A stretch of DNA of 64,000 nucleotides from Massilia polaris (GTDB taxonomy: Bacteria; Pseudomonadota; Gammaproteobacteria; Burkholderiales; Burkholderiaceae_D): the NCBI RefSeq assembly GCF_012927275.1, contig NZ_JABBGG010000005.1, forward strand, positions 186,001 through 250,000, written 5' to 3'. A model generated the notes under the pieces. The model had not been told where the DNA came from, did no database searches, and worked only from the letters and a program-made list of their open reading frames with translations. The translations under genes and the position numbers were made by a program. Below are positions 1 through 9,301 of the stretch, piece by piece. Positions within the stretch are counted from its first letter, which is position 1; the number at the start of each line of letters is the position of its first letter.

Positions 1-204
1 CTTCTTGCGCCACGCCGGCCATGATGCGTTGGCAGCCTCAATGGCGCGCCGGGTTTCGGCCTGGCCCATGTGCGGCACGGTGCCGAGGCGCTCACCCGTC
101 GCCGGGTTGATCACGTCGATGGTGCTGGCGTCGTCCGCGTCGCACCATTCGCCGTCGATGAAACTTTGCTGGCGCAGCAGGGAAGGGTCTTTCAGGTTCA
201 GCAT
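1..204 (-). CDS. gabD: Succinate-semialdehyde dehydrogenase, N-terminal part (runs off the left edge)
   Basis: Only the first 68 residues are in the window. They begin MLNLKDPSLLRQQSFIDGEW and continue through INPATGERLGTVPHMG, the N-terminal pattern of NAD(P)-dependent succinate-semialdehyde dehydrogenases. The family oxidises succinate semialdehyde to succinate, the last step of GABA breakdown. The ATG at 204 is preferred because the other nearby ATG (209) is in another frame. The gene is divergent from the puuD-puuA-spuC cluster across about 260 bp, which presumably holds both promoters. The placement fits, because GABA made by that cluster would feed this enzyme. The catalytic Cys and Glu lie outside the window, so assignment rests on the N-terminus and context. 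Confidence 0.8.
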   Translation of the reverse strand, partial: MLNLKDPSLLRQQSFIDGEWCDADDASTIDVINPATGERLGTVPHMGQAETRRAIEAANASWPAWRKK

Positions 205-464
205 GGCATTTCCTCAATCATGTTCGACAGTTCAGATATCACATACTAGCCCGTTTTTACGCTGCAGGTTGGCGGCAGCCCCCGGACATTGTTGGCGTTG
301 AGAAAGTAATCAAAGCGATAACTTGAGTGTTGGCATTGTTCTCCGCTTCCCGGTAAGCTCTACCTTCATACCCGTCACACTTTGACGTGGATCAAGAGCT
401 ACTCGCGTTCAGTCGAGATAGGATTTAAGATGGGCTGAACGCGACACTAACGGAAAGGTGAGAG

Positions 465-1226
465 ATGCGCCGCCCCATCGTTATCGTTCCAGCCTGCATG
501 CGCGACATCGGGGAGCATCCCTACCATGCCGTCCAGTACAAGTACATCGACGCAGTTGTCCAGGGAGCTGGCTGCGCACCGCTGATCGTGCCGGCGCTTG
601 GCGACGCCTTCGATCTCGACACCGTGCTTGCCAGTGCCGACGGCATCATGCTGACCGGTTCTGCGTCCAACGTGCACGCCAGCTATTACGCGCAGGACGT
701 GCGCGACCCAGCCTTGCCGCTCGACCCGGCGCGCGACGCCACCACCTTGCCGCTGATCCGCGCCGCCATCAAACGCGGCGTGCCGATCTTCGCGATCTGC
801 CGCGGCTTCCAGGAAATGAACGTGGCGCTTGGCGGCAGCCTGCACCAGGCGGTGCAGGAAGTGGCTGGCATGATGGACCACCGCGAAAATCCCGACGACT
901 CGCTCGACAACCAGTACGGGCCGAAACACCCGATCGAATTGGTCCCGGGCGGGCTGCTGTCGCGCATCCTCGGCGGCGTCGACGAAATCGTCGTCAACTC
1001 GCTGCACGGCCAGGGTATCGACCGCCTCGGCGTCGGCATCGTCATTGAGGCCACCGCCCACGACGGGCTGGTCGAAGCGTTCTCGGTGCCGTCGGCGCCG
1101 TTTGCATTGGCGCTTCAATGGCACCCGGAGTGGCGCCTCCTCGAGAACCCCGATTCGGTGAAACTGTTCGGCGCTTTCGGGCAAGCGTGCCAGGCGTACC
1201 AGGAACGACGTTTGGGACTGAAATGA
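465..1226 (+). CDS. puuD: Gamma-glutamyl-gamma-aminobutyrate hydrolase, class I glutamine amidotransferase-like
   Basis: A 253-residue protein of the peptidase C26 / PuuD family, which releases GABA from gamma-glutamyl-GABA. The nucleophile elbow FAICRGFQEMNVALGG, with Cys near residue 110, is the signature of this family, and a later SLHGQG and QWHPEW supply the conserved His and Glu of the triad. The ATG at 465 follows a purine-rich GGAAAGGTGAGAG stretch that serves as ribosome binding site. It is the first gene of a rightward cluster with puuA (119 bp downstream) and spuC. A more general gamma-glutamyl hydrolase role is possible, but the neighbouring glutamylpolyamine synthetase favours PuuD. 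Confidence 0.88.
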   Translation: MRRPIVIVPACMRDIGEHPYHAVQYKYIDAVVQGAGCAPLIVPALGDAFDLDTVLASADGIMLTGSASNVHASYYAQDVRDPALPLDPARDATTLPLIRAAIKRGVPIFAICRGFQEMNVALGGSLHQAVQEVAGMMDHRENPDDSLDNQYGPKHPIELVPGGLLSRILGGVDEIVVNSLHGQGIDRLGVGIVIEATAHDGLVEAFSVPSAPFALALQWHPEWRLLENPDSVKLFGAFGQACQAYQERRLGLK

Positions 1227-1345
1227 TGAACCCCTGCCAGGAATGGGCCGCCTGCCGCGTGCCCTAGCGCCGCTCTCATCCACGCCGATCCACGCGCGCG
1301 CGGCCGATGCCGGCCCGCCGCCCCGAGCATGACACTAGAGAGAGC

Positions 1346-2719
1346 ATGATGGCAATTCGCGAAAACTTTACTTATACCGATATGGATTTGTGGCTCAATG
1401 AAAAGCGAGTCACCGAAATCGAATGCCTGGTTCCCGACCTGACCGGCGTCGCCCGCGGCAAGATCCTGCCGCGCGCGAAATTCACGCAAGACCGCGGCAT
1501 GCGCATCCCGGAAGCGGTGCTGGGCATGACCGTGACGGGCAACTACCCGGTCAATGACGGCCCGTACGACCGCGCCATTTCCGCCACCGACCGCGACATG
1601 ATCCTGAAGGCCGACCCGACCACCATCACGATGGTGCCGTGGGCCGCCGATCCGACCGGGCAGGTGATCCACGACTGCTATTTCGCCGACGGCAAACTGG
1701 TCGACTTCGCGCCGCGCACGGTGCTGCGCCGCGTGCTGAAGCTGTACGAAGAGAAGGGCTGGAGGCCGGTGGTCGCGCCGGAACTGGAGTTCTACCTCAC
1801 CGCCAAGAACATCGACCCGGACCTGCCTTTGAAGCCGCCGATCGGCCGCAGCGGCCGCGCCGAGACCAGCCGCCAGGTGTATTCGATCGACGCGGTCAAC
1901 GAGTTCGACCCGCTGTTCGAGGACATCTACGACTACTGCGAAATGATGAACCTCGACGTCGACACGCTGATCCACGAGATCGGCGCCGGCCAGATGGAGA
2001 TCAACTTCCTGCACGGCGACCCGCTCGGCCTGGCCGACAAGGTGTTCTACTTCAAGCGCACCTTGCGCGAAGCGGCGCTGAAACACGACATGTACGCCAC
2101 CTTCATGGCCAAGCCGATGGCGGGCGAGCCGGGTTCGGCGATGCACGTGCACCAGAGCGTGGTCGACGCCAAGACCGGCTGGAACATCTTCAGCAACGAG
2201 GACGGTTCTTCGTCGCCGCTGTTCAAGCACTACATCGGCGGCCTGCAGCGCTACATGCCGTCGGCGATGGCGATCGTCGCGCCCTACGTTAATTCGTACC
2301 GCCGCATCGTGCGCCACACGGCGGCGCCGATCAACATCCAGTGGGGCCTCGATAACCGCACGGTGGGCTTCCGCGTGCCGGAATCCGGGGTGCAGGACCG
2401 CCGCGTCGAGAACCGCATCATCGGCGCCGACGCCAACCCGTACCTTGCGCTGGCCGTCACGCTGGCGTGCGGCTACCTCGGCATGACCGAGCAGCTGGAA
2501 CCGACCCCGATGATGGGCGGCAGCGCCTACGACATGCCGTTCGAGCTGCCGCAAGGCCTGCCGGAAGCGCTGGCGCAGTTGCGCGCCGAGGACAAGCTGC
2601 GCACCGTGCTTGGCGAGCGCTTTATCGACGTGTACGCTGCCATCAAGGACCTGGAACACCAGGAATTCATGACTGTCATCAGTCCGTGGGAACGCGAGCA
2701 TTTGCTGCTTCACGTCTGA
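1346..2719 (+). CDS. puuA: Glutamine synthetase-family gamma-glutamylputrescine synthetase
   Basis: About 457 residues, of the usual length for PuuA/PauA proteins that ligate glutamate to putrescine or other polyamines using ATP. The glutamine-synthetase fold is visible: the VAPELEFYL glutamate motif near residue 140, GAGQMEINF, the MHVHQS ATP-binding motif, and NRTVGFRVPESG with the phosphate-binding arginines. An adenylylation-loop tyrosine motif of true GlnA is not evident. The start is taken at one of two adjacent ATG codons (1346 or 1349) preceded by CTAGAGAGAG; the frame is open further upstream but without a good ribosome site. It sits between puuD and spuC, so polyamine use is favoured over nitrogen assimilation. 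Confidence 0.87.
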   Translation: MMAIRENFTYTDMDLWLNEKRVTEIECLVPDLTGVARGKILPRAKFTQDRGMRIPEAVLGMTVTGNYPVNDGPYDRAISATDRDMILKADPTTITMVPWAADPTGQVIHDCYFADGKLVDFAPRTVLRRVLKLYEEKGWRPVVAPELEFYLTAKNIDPDLPLKPPIGRSGRAETSRQVYSIDAVNEFDPLFEDIYDYCEMMNLDVDTLIHEIGAGQMEINFLHGDPLGLADKVFYFKRTLREAALKHDMYATFMAKPMAGEPGSAMHVHQSVVDAKTGWNIFSNEDGSSSPLFKHYIGGLQRYMPSAMAIVAPYVNSYRRIVRHTAAPINIQWGLDNRTVGFRVPESGVQDRRVENRIIGADANPYLALAVTLACGYLGMTEQLEPTPMMGGSAYDMPFELPQGLPEALAQLRAEDKLRTVLGERFIDVYAAIKDLEHQEFMTVISPWEREHLLLHV

Positions 2720-2745
2720 CCCTGAACGCACAACGGGAGGCCATC

Positions 2746-4167
2746 ATGGCAGCAATCTCAGAAACCAAAACCGGGGTCCAGCAGGACTTCGACACCAGCG
2801 CCGTGCGCGAACTCGATTCGGCGCACTTCATCCATCCGTTCACCGACCATGCCGCGCTGGCCGTCAAGGGCGCGCGCGTGATGGTGCGCGGCGAAGGCAT
2901 CTACCTGTGGGACTCGGACGACAACAAGATCCTCGACGGCATGTCGGGCCTGTGGTGCGTGAATGTGGGCTACGGCCGAACCAGTATTTCGCAGGCGGTC
3001 TATCGCCAGATGGAGACGCTGCCGTTTTATAACAGCTTCTTCAACACCACCAACGTACCGGCGGTGCAGCTGGCCACGCTGCTGGCCAGCATCGCGCCGC
3101 CGCAGTTCAAGCACGTGTTCTTCACCAGTTCGGGCTCGGAGGCCAACGACACCAATGTGCGCATGGTGCGGCGCTACTGGGACCTGATGGGGTACAAGGA
3201 CCGCCACACCATCATCGGCCGCTACAACGGCTATCACGGCAGCACGGTGGCTGGTGCGGCGCTGGGCGGAATGGCGGGCATGCACGCGCAGGGCGGCATG
3301 ATTCCGGGTGTGGCCCACATCGGCCAGCCAAATTACGCGGAGTCGGGCCGCGGCATGACGGAAGCCGAATTCGGCATCGTCGCCGCCGGCTGGCTGGAGG
3401 AGAAGATCCTCGATCTCGGGCCCGAAAAGGTCGCGGCCTTCATCGGCGAGCCGGTGCAGGGCGCGGGTGGCGTGATTATCCCGCCGGCGACCTACTGGCC
3501 GGAGATCCAGCGCATCTGCGACAAGTACGACATCCTGCTGATCGCCGACGAAGTGATCACCGGCTTCGGCCGCCTGGGCACCATGTTCGGCTCGGAGCTC
3601 ATGCAGATCAAGCCTGACCTGATCACGTTCGCCAAAGGCGTCACCTCCGGCTACGTGCCGCTGGGCGGGGTACTGGTGGGCAGCCGCATGGCCAGCGTGC
3701 TGATCGAAAAGGGCGGCGACTTCAACCACGGTTTCACGTATTCAGGCCATCCGGTGGCCTGCGCGGCGGCGCTGGAGAACCTGCGCATTATCCAGGACGA
3801 GCAACTGGTAACCGCGGTGGCGGTCGACACCGGCCCTTACCTGCGCCAGAAGTTCGCGACGCTGGCTGACCATCCGCTGGTCAGCCATCCTGACGCCTGC
3901 GGTTTCGTCGCCGGTCTGAACCTGGTGCGTAAAAAGGCGGAGGTGGTGCACGACTGCGAGCCGTTCGACTCGGCCGATGGCGTCGGCATGATCTGCCGTG
4001 GCCACATGTTCAGCAACGGGATCATCATGCGCGCCGTCGGCGACCGCATGATCATCGCGCCGCCGCTGGTCATGACGCAAGCGCAGATCGACGAGATGGT
4101 CGGGCGCATCCGTGACGCCCTGGATGCCACGCTGGCCGACCTGCGCCAGCGCGGCCTGTTCCGCTAA
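2746..4167 (+). CDS. spuC: Class III aminotransferase, putrescine/polyamine:pyruvate type
   Basis: 473 residues beginning MAAISETKTG after an ACGGGAGG ribosome site, 26 bp after puuA. It is a PLP fold-type I omega-aminotransferase: SSGSEANDTN near residue 130 binds the cofactor phosphate, ADEVITGFGR carries the Asp that pairs with the pyridine nitrogen, and FAKGVTSGY contains the Schiff-base lysine. MSGLWCVNVGYGR near the N-terminus is characteristic of SpuC-like putrescine-pyruvate transaminases. It would convert putrescine, or glutamyl-putrescine, to the aminoaldehyde oxidised by the aldehyde dehydrogenase at 5777. The stop codon directly abuts the convergent symporter gene. Beta-alanine:pyruvate transaminase is the main alternative name. 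Confidence 0.87.
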   Translation: MAAISETKTGVQQDFDTSAVRELDSAHFIHPFTDHAALAVKGARVMVRGEGIYLWDSDDNKILDGMSGLWCVNVGYGRTSISQAVYRQMETLPFYNSFFNTTNVPAVQLATLLASIAPPQFKHVFFTSSGSEANDTNVRMVRRYWDLMGYKDRHTIIGRYNGYHGSTVAGAALGGMAGMHAQGGMIPGVAHIGQPNYAESGRGMTEAEFGIVAAGWLEEKILDLGPEKVAAFIGEPVQGAGGVIIPPATYWPEIQRICDKYDILLIADEVITGFGRLGTMFGSELMQIKPDLITFAKGVTSGYVPLGGVLVGSRMASVLIEKGGDFNHGFTYSGHPVACAAALENLRIIQDEQLVTAVAVDTGPYLRQKFATLADHPLVSHPDACGFVAGLNLVRKKAEVVHDCEPFDSADGVGMICRGHMFSNGIIMRAVGDRMIIAPPLVMTQAQIDEMVGRIRDALDATLADLRQRGLFR

Positions 4168-5604
4168 TCAGATTTCGCGGCGGTCCTGCAGCGCCTGCGG
4201 CAGGACCGATCCGGCGAACATGCCGATGAAGGCGGCGATCAGGCCGGCCAGCTGGCCAGGGAAGTGCTGGCCGAAGCTCGAAATCTGCGGGAAGAAGATG
4301 ATCCACGTCGCCATCCCCGCCGCAACCGACATGATCGCGCCCTGCGTCGTCGCGCGCTTCCAGTACAGGCCCACCACCAGCGGCACGAATGCGGCCACCA
4401 GCGTGACCTGGTAAGCAGTCGATACCAGTTCGTAGATCGAGGTCCCCTGCATGGCAATCGCGTAGGACAGTACCAGCGCGGCAAACACCACGATTGTGAC
4501 GCGCATGGCGAACAGTTGCTGGCGGTCGGTCATTCCCGGGCGCAGGTGCTTGAGGATGTTCTCGACGAAGCTGGTGGACGGCGCCAGCAAGGTCGCCGAC
4601 GATGTGCTCTTGATCGCCGACAGCAGCGCGCCGAAGAAGATGATCTGCATAATCAGCGGCATCTTGGTCATCACGAAGGTCGGCAGCAGGCGCTGGTAGT
4701 CGTTCTTTGCCATCGCGAGACCGGCGTCGCCCATCACCAGCACGGCGCTGGTGACGATGAACATCGGGACGAAGGCGAACAAGATGTAGCTGGCGCCGCC
4801 GATGATCGCGCCGGTGCGCGCGGTCGGCGCGTCCTTGGCCGACATCACGCGCTGGAACACGTCCTGCTGCGGGATACTGCCGAACATCATCGTGACACCT
4901 GCCCCGATGAAGAAAATAATATCGTTAAAGGTCGGCGGCGGCAGGAAGCGCCACAACTGGCCCTGGTCGGCCATCGCGAACACCTGGTCGGCGCCGCCCG
5001 CCAGTTCGGCCGAGAAGAACGCGATGATCGACAGGCCGATCACCAGCACGATCATCTGGACGAAGTCGGTCAGCGCGACCGCGAGGAAGCCGCCCACCAC
5101 CACATAGATCAGCACCGCGAGCGTGCCGACGATCATGCCGGCAGCCTCCGACATCGCGCCGTTGGTCAACACCGTGAACACCAGTCCGAGCGCGGTGATC
5201 TGCGCCGCCACCCAGCCCAGGTAGCTCATGATGATGGCGACCGAGCAGAACACCTCGATGCCTTTGCCGTAGCGCTGGCGGTAGTAGTCGCCGATGGTCA
5301 GCAGGTTAAGCTTGTACAGCTTGGCGGCGAAGAACATGCCGACCAAAATCAGGCACATGCCGGCGCCGAACGGATCTTCCACCACGGCGTTCAGGCCGCC
5401 CTGCACGAAGCGCGAGGGAATGCCCATAACCGTCTCGGTGCCGAACCAGGTGGCGAAGGTGGTGGTCACAACCATGATCAGCGGCAGGCTGCGGCCCGCG
5501 ACGGCGAAATCGGTGGTGTTCTTGATGCGGGTGCCCGCCCATACCCCCAATGCAAGCGTACCCAACAGATAGAGCACGACAGAGGTAATCAAGGTGTAGT
5601 TCAT
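4168..5604 (-). CDS. Sodium:solute symporter (SSS family), probable polyamine-locus importer
   Basis: 478 residues of almost continuous hydrophobic segments (about 13 membrane helices), with the SSS-family N-terminus containing FAVAGRSLP and the TWFGTETVMG loop that lines the sodium/substrate path. SSS proteins import organic solutes with sodium. It reads toward spuC and meets it stop to stop with no spacer. It is divergent from puuC across about 170 bp, so it shares a promoter region with the catabolic dehydrogenase. The substrate cannot be read from the sequence; polyamine, GABA or a related amino compound is inferred from the neighbours. Confidence 0.85.
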   Translation of the reverse strand: MNYTLITSVVLYLLGTLALGVWAGTRIKNTTDFAVAGRSLPLIMVVTTTFATWFGTETVMGIPSRFVQGGLNAVVEDPFGAGMCLILVGMFFAAKLYKLNLLTIGDYYRQRYGKGIEVFCSVAIIMSYLGWVAAQITALGLVFTVLTNGAMSEAAGMIVGTLAVLIYVVVGGFLAVALTDFVQMIVLVIGLSIIAFFSAELAGGADQVFAMADQGQLWRFLPPPTFNDIIFFIGAGVTMMFGSIPQQDVFQRVMSAKDAPTARTGAIIGGASYILFAFVPMFIVTSAVLVMGDAGLAMAKNDYQRLLPTFVMTKMPLIMQIIFFGALLSAIKSTSSATLLAPSTSFVENILKHLRPGMTDRQQLFAMRVTIVVFAALVLSYAIAMQGTSIYELVSTAYQVTLVAAFVPLVVGLYWKRATTQGAIMSVAAGMATWIIFFPQISSFGQHFPGQLAGLIAAFIGMFAGSVLPQALQDRREI

Positions 5605-5776
5605 GTAGGTGAGCTCCGCGCTGCGAGATTTGCTGACTGGAAAATTGGGCGATTATAGCTGTAGAAAGCGGGCTTATCGACGGCGGAAATGCAAAAAAAC
5701 CGGCTCGCGCACCGAATTTCCGTTGTCAGTTAAGCTATAGGCGGGTTTCGAGCGTAATCAGATTCAGGAGCGATAC

Positions 5777-7258
5777 ATGGCACAGTGGCACGAGCGCGCC
5801 AGCGCATTGAAAATCGACGGCCGCGCCTTCATCGGCGGGCACCGGGTGTGGGCAAATTCGGGGCAGCAGTTCGAAAACGTATCCCCGGTCGACGGGCGCA
5901 AGCTCGGCATGATGGCGCGCTGCGACGGCGCCGACGTCGATGCCGCGGTCGCCGCCGCGCGCGCCGCTTTCGAGGACAGGCGCTGGGCGCGCAAGGCGCC
6001 GGCCGCGCGCAAGCGCGTGCTGATCAGGTTCGCCGAACTGATGCTCAAGCACTCCGACGAGCTGGCGCTGCTGGAAACGCTCGACATGGGCAAGCCGATC
6101 AAGTACAGCCAGAACGTCGATGTGGCGCTGGCGGCGAACTGCATCCGCTGGTACGGCGAGGCGATCGACAAGATCTACGACCAGATCGCGCCAACCGGAG
6201 AGGACTCGCTGGCGCTGGTCACGCGCGAGCCGGTCGGCGTGGTGGGCGCCATCGTGCCATGGAATTACCCGATGCTGATGGCCGCGTGGAAGATCGGGCC
6301 TGCGCTGGCGGCCGGGAACAGCCTGGTGCTCAAGCCCTCCGAAAAATCACCGCTGACCGCGCTCCGCATGGCCGAAATCGCCATCGAGGCCGGCCTGCCG
6401 CCCGGTGTGTTCAATGTGGTGCCCGGCTTCGGGCACGAAGCCGGGGCGGCGCTGGCTTCGCACATGGACGTCGACTGCATCGGCTTTACCGGCTCGACCC
6501 GCACCGGCCGGGCGATCCTGCGCATGGCTGCCGAATCGAACATGAAGCGCGCGTGGACTGAGCTGGGCGGCAAATCGGCCAACATCGTTTGCGCCGACTG
6601 CCCCGACCTCGACGCGGCAGTCAGCGCCGCTATCGGCTCGATCTACTTCAACCAGGGCGAGAGCTGTAATGCGCCGTCGCGCCTGTTCGTCGAAGCGTCG
6701 ATCAAGGACGCCTTCATCGAGAAGGCGCTGGCGATGATCCCGCGTTATGCGCCGGGCGATCCGCTCGATGAGGACACGATCATGGGCGCGATCGTCGACG
6801 ACGCGCAGATGAAGACCGTTATGGGCTACATCGAGGCGGGCAAGGCCGGCGGCGCCAAGCTGCTCGCCGGCGGTGAAGCGGTGCGGCTGGATAGCGGCGG
6901 CTACTACGTCGCGCCAACGCTGTTCGACCAGGTCGACAACAGCATGCGCATCGCGCAGGAAGAGATTTTCGGGCCGGTGCTGTCGGTGCTCACCTTCACC
7001 GACGTGAACGAGGCCGTGCGGCAGGCTAACGCCACGCCGTACGGGCTGGCGGCAGCCGTGTGGACCTCGGATATCAGCAAGGCGATCAAGGTATCGCGCG
7101 CATTACGGGCCGGGACCGTGCACGTGAACCAGTACGACAACGACGACATCACGGTGCCGTTCGGCGGCGTCAAGCAGTCGGGCAACGGGCGCGACAAGTC
7201 GCTGCACGCGTTCGACAAATACACCGAGTTGAAGACGACGTGGATCCAGATCGCCTGA
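5777..7258 (+). CDS. puuC: Aldehyde dehydrogenase, gamma-glutamyl-gamma-aminobutyraldehyde dehydrogenase type
   Basis: 493 residues covering a full aldehyde dehydrogenase. Visible are the GAIVPWNYP nucleotide-binding motif, the WTELGGKSANIV segment with the general-base Glu, the nucleophile in NQGESCNAPSRLFV, and the C-terminal PFGGVKQSGNGRDKS. PuuC/PauC enzymes oxidise gamma-glutamyl-aminobutyraldehyde to gamma-glutamyl-GABA, which PuuD then hydrolyses. The start follows CAGGAGCGATAC, a good ribosome site. The substrate is assigned from the surrounding puuD, puuA and spuC genes, not from the protein alone. Confidence 0.85.
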   Translation: MAQWHERASALKIDGRAFIGGHRVWANSGQQFENVSPVDGRKLGMMARCDGADVDAAVAAARAAFEDRRWARKAPAARKRVLIRFAELMLKHSDELALLETLDMGKPIKYSQNVDVALAANCIRWYGEAIDKIYDQIAPTGEDSLALVTREPVGVVGAIVPWNYPMLMAAWKIGPALAAGNSLVLKPSEKSPLTALRMAEIAIEAGLPPGVFNVVPGFGHEAGAALASHMDVDCIGFTGSTRTGRAILRMAAESNMKRAWTELGGKSANIVCADCPDLDAAVSAAIGSIYFNQGESCNAPSRLFVEASIKDAFIEKALAMIPRYAPGDPLDEDTIMGAIVDDAQMKTVMGYIEAGKAGGAKLLAGGEAVRLDSGGYYVAPTLFDQVDNSMRIAQEEIFGPVLSVLTFTDVNEAVRQANATPYGLAAAVWTSDISKAIKVSRALRAGTVHVNQYDNDDITVPFGGVKQSGNGRDKSLHAFDKYTELKTTWIQIA

Positions 7259-7269
7259 TGCAAGCCAAA

Positions 7270-7311
7270 CGTCAGTCCCGCGAAAGCCTCGGCGGCCCCA
7301 CGGGAATGACG
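7270..7311. repeat. Dispersed palindromic repeat, family B, half unit
   Basis: The ends CGTCAGTCCCG and CGGGAATGACG are inverted repeats with one mismatch and enclose GCCTCGGCGGCCCC. The same arms occur at 29153-29232 and 35538-35632, and the inner GCCTCGGCGGCCCC is shared with the latter. It lies between the convergent puuC and thpR genes, where it could act as a bidirectional terminator, although it has no T-tract. Confidence 0.6.
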
Positions 7312-7317
7312 GTGGAG

Positions 7318-7824
7318 TCAGGGGTAGTGCTCGATTACTGTGTAGCCGCTGGGGGACGATTCCATTAGAGCGTAGCCATCGACGGCCCACGTCAAAGCCG
7401 GCCCGCCTTCAGGCGCCAATGCATTGGCCGCGCGCCGGGCCAGCGTCACATGAGGTTTGAACGCCCGCTCTTCGACCTGCATGTCCAGCCGCGTCAGGGC
7501 GTCGCCCAGGTCCGCGTGCAGCTGCACCAGCTGCGCGGGAGCGGTACTCGGCTCCATCACGGCGACCCCGTGCCTCCACAGTTTCTGCTCGCCGAACTCA
7601 AGTTCAAAAGGGGCAAACGGCACGGCAAGCGCTTCGCGCAGTTCCGAAATGCGCGACTGGCTCACGCTGCCGAGGAAGTGCAGCGTCATGTGCAGGCGCT
7701 CGTTCCTGACCGGCGTCGCCCCGCGCGGCCAGTCCCACACATCGCGCCATGCGCGCAGCACATGGCGCACCTGCGGGTCCGGCCAGAGTGCGATAAACAG
7801 CCTTGACTGGGCATCGCCGTCCAT
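7318..7824 (-). CDS. thpR: RNA 2',3'-cyclic phosphodiesterase (2'-5' RNA ligase family)
   Basis: 168 residues with the two HxTx motifs that define the 2H phosphoesterase fold, HMTLHFLG near residue 46 and HVTLARR near 130. The N-terminus SRLFIALWPD is also typical of ThpR/LigT, which opens 2',3'-cyclic phosphate ends on RNA. The ATG at 7824 has AGGTGG at suitable spacing; a GTG at 7827 is in frame and equally usable. It starts 11 bp after panB and is likely cotranscribed, though no metabolic link to pantothenate is apparent. Confidence 0.88.
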   Translation of the reverse strand: MDGDAQSRLFIALWPDPQVRHVLRAWRDVWDWPRGATPVRNERLHMTLHFLGSVSQSRISELREALAVPFAPFELEFGEQKLWRHGVAVMEPSTAPAQLVQLHADLGDALTRLDMQVEERAFKPHVTLARRAANALAPEGGPALTWAVDGYALMESSPSGYTVIEHYP

Positions 7825-7835
7825 CACGCCACCTG

Positions 7836-8702
7836 TTAGAAGCAGTGCTCCGCAGCCGGGAAGCTGCCGTCCTTGACCGCCCCCACGTAGGCCGCGACTG
7901 CGGCTTCAATGGAGGTCTGGCCGTCCATGAAGTTCTTCACGAACTTGGCCTTCCGACCAGGGAACACGCCGAGCATGTCGTGCATGACCAGTACCTGGCC
8001 CGAGCAGTCAGGGCCCGCGCCAATGCCGATCGTCGGAATCGCCAGCATGTCGGTAATGTCCTTGCCAACGCCCGCCGGAATGGCTTCGAGCAGCACCATG
8101 GCGGCTCCCGCTTCGGCGGCCAGCAGCGTATCGGCCTTCAGGCGTTCGGCGCTTTCGATGGTCTTGCCCTGCACCTTGTAGCCGCCCATCTGGTGCACCG
8201 ACTGCGGCGTCAGGCCGAGGTGGGCGCAGACCGGAATGGCGCGGTCGGTCAGGAAGCGAATGGTGTCGGCCAGCCAGGCGCCGCCTTCCAGCTTGACCAT
8301 GTGCGCGCCGGCCTGGATCAGCTGCACGGCATTGTTGAACGCCGCTTCAGGCGTGCCGTAAGAACCGAACGGCATGTCGGCCATGACCATCGCGCTCTTG
8401 TTCCCGCGCGCGACCGACGCGGTGTGATAGACCATGTCGGCCATCGTGACCGGCAGCGTGGACTGATGCCCCGCGCAGACCATTCCCAGCGAGTCGCCGA
8501 TGAGAAGGATGTCGACGCCAACGCGGTCCATCAGGGATGCGAAGCTGGCGTCGTAGCAGGTCAGCATCGAGATCTTCGTGCCGGCCGCGCGCATCGCGTT
8601 CAGGGACGGAATCGTGACTGCCTTGTTGACCACTGGTGGCTTGGAAGGTGCGGGGGCGTTATCGCCGCCAGCCATGTCCTTGCCCTGCAGGTAACCGCTC
8701 AT
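7836..8702 (-). CDS. panB: 3-methyl-2-oxobutanoate hydroxymethyltransferase (ketopantoate hydroxymethyltransferase)
   Basis: About 288 residues. PanB makes 2-dehydropantoate from 3-methyl-2-oxobutanoate and methylene-tetrahydrofolate, the first step of pantothenate synthesis. Hallmarks are [26 protein letters not shown] with the metal-binding Asp, [15 protein letters not shown] and EAIPAGVGK with the catalytic Glu. The ATG at 8702 follows AAAGGAATAAT and is preferred over an upstream in-frame start at 8753. It follows folK in the same direction; the folate link between the two pathways may explain the grouping. Confidence 0.95.
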   Translation of the reverse strand: MSGYLQGKDMAGGDNAPAPSKPPVVNKAVTIPSLNAMRAAGTKISMLTCYDASFASLMDRVGVDILLIGDSLGMVCAGHQSTLPVTMADMVYHTASVARGNKSAMVMADMPFGSYGTPEAAFNNAVQLIQAGAHMVKLEGGAWLADTIRFLTDRAIPVCAHLGLTPQSVHQMGGYKVQGKTIESAERLKADTLLAAEAGAAMVLLEAIPAGVGKDITDMLAIPTIGIGAGPDCSGQVLVMHDMLGVFPGRKAKFVKNFMDGQTSIEAAVAAYVGAVKDGSFPAAEHCF

Positions 8703-8827
8703 ATTATTCCTTTGATATCGAATTGGACGCCAACGGCGATAGTGTAATGCCAACCGCCGGAACGTGCGCGGTCAGGTGCGGAAGATGAAGTAGACGGCGC
8801 CGGCCATGCACAGGCCGGCCCGCATGG

Positions 8828-9301
8828 CTAGGAGACTCTCGCGATCTGCTGGCCGGCTACGGCGCCTATGAACTGCTGCGCAGGGCCGCGGCCAGGGACC
8901 ACCACGCCGGGCGCTATTTCCAGCAGCGGAACCAGCACGAACGCGCGTTCCAGCATGCGGGCATGCGGAACCTGCAGAGTGGGTGTGTCGATTATTTGGT
9001 CACCGTACAGGAGCACATCGAGGTCCAGCGTGCGCGGGGCGTTGCGGTAGGGCCGCTCGCGGCCGTGCGCCAGCTCGATGCCGTGCAGCGCCGTCAGTAG
9101 CTCTTGCGCGCCGAGCGCGGTGTCGATGCTGGCAACCGCATTGATGTAATCGTCGCCGGACGAGTCGATCGGCGCGGTGCGGTATCTGGACGAGCTGGCG
9201 AGCAGCCGCGTGGAGGGCAGGGCGCCGAGACGCGCCAGCGCGTCGTCGACGTTGGCCAGCGCATCGCCCAGGTTGGCGCCGATCCCGATGTAGGCGATCA
9301 T
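8828..9301 (-). CDS. folK: 2-amino-4-hydroxy-6-hydroxymethyldihydropteridine pyrophosphokinase
   Basis: 157 residues beginning MIAYIGIGANLGD, with YINAVASIDT and the HPPK signature RTLDLDVLLYGD near residue 95 that holds the two magnesium-binding aspartates. The enzyme transfers pyrophosphate from ATP to the pterin in folate synthesis. Its ATG overlaps the pcnB stop as ATGA, indicating translational coupling. The length is normal for the monofunctional enzyme. Confidence 0.93.
   Translation of the reverse strand: MIAYIGIGANLGDALANVDDALARLGALPSTRLLASSSRYRTAPIDSSGDDYINAVASIDTALGAQELLTALHGIELAHGRERPYRNAPRTLDLDVLLYGDQIIDTPTLQVPHARMLERAFVLVPLLEIAPGVVVPGRGPAQQFIGAVAGQQIARVS

Noticed and set aside
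1115..2731. Long open frame on the minus strand opposite puuA
   Set aside because: It mirrors puuA, is rich in Arg, His and Val, and has no family motif. Long antisense frames are expected in high-GC coding DNA.
8783..8820. GCCGGCC-ATGCACA-GGCCGGC inverted repeat after folK as a terminator
   Set aside because: A perfect stem but no T-tract, and panB follows in the same direction without a separate clear promoter.
8772..8825. 17-codon frame between folK and panB (MRAGLCMAGAVYFIFRT)
   Set aside because: It looks membrane-like but has no ribosome site and is too short to support; it may be the tail of a lost gene.
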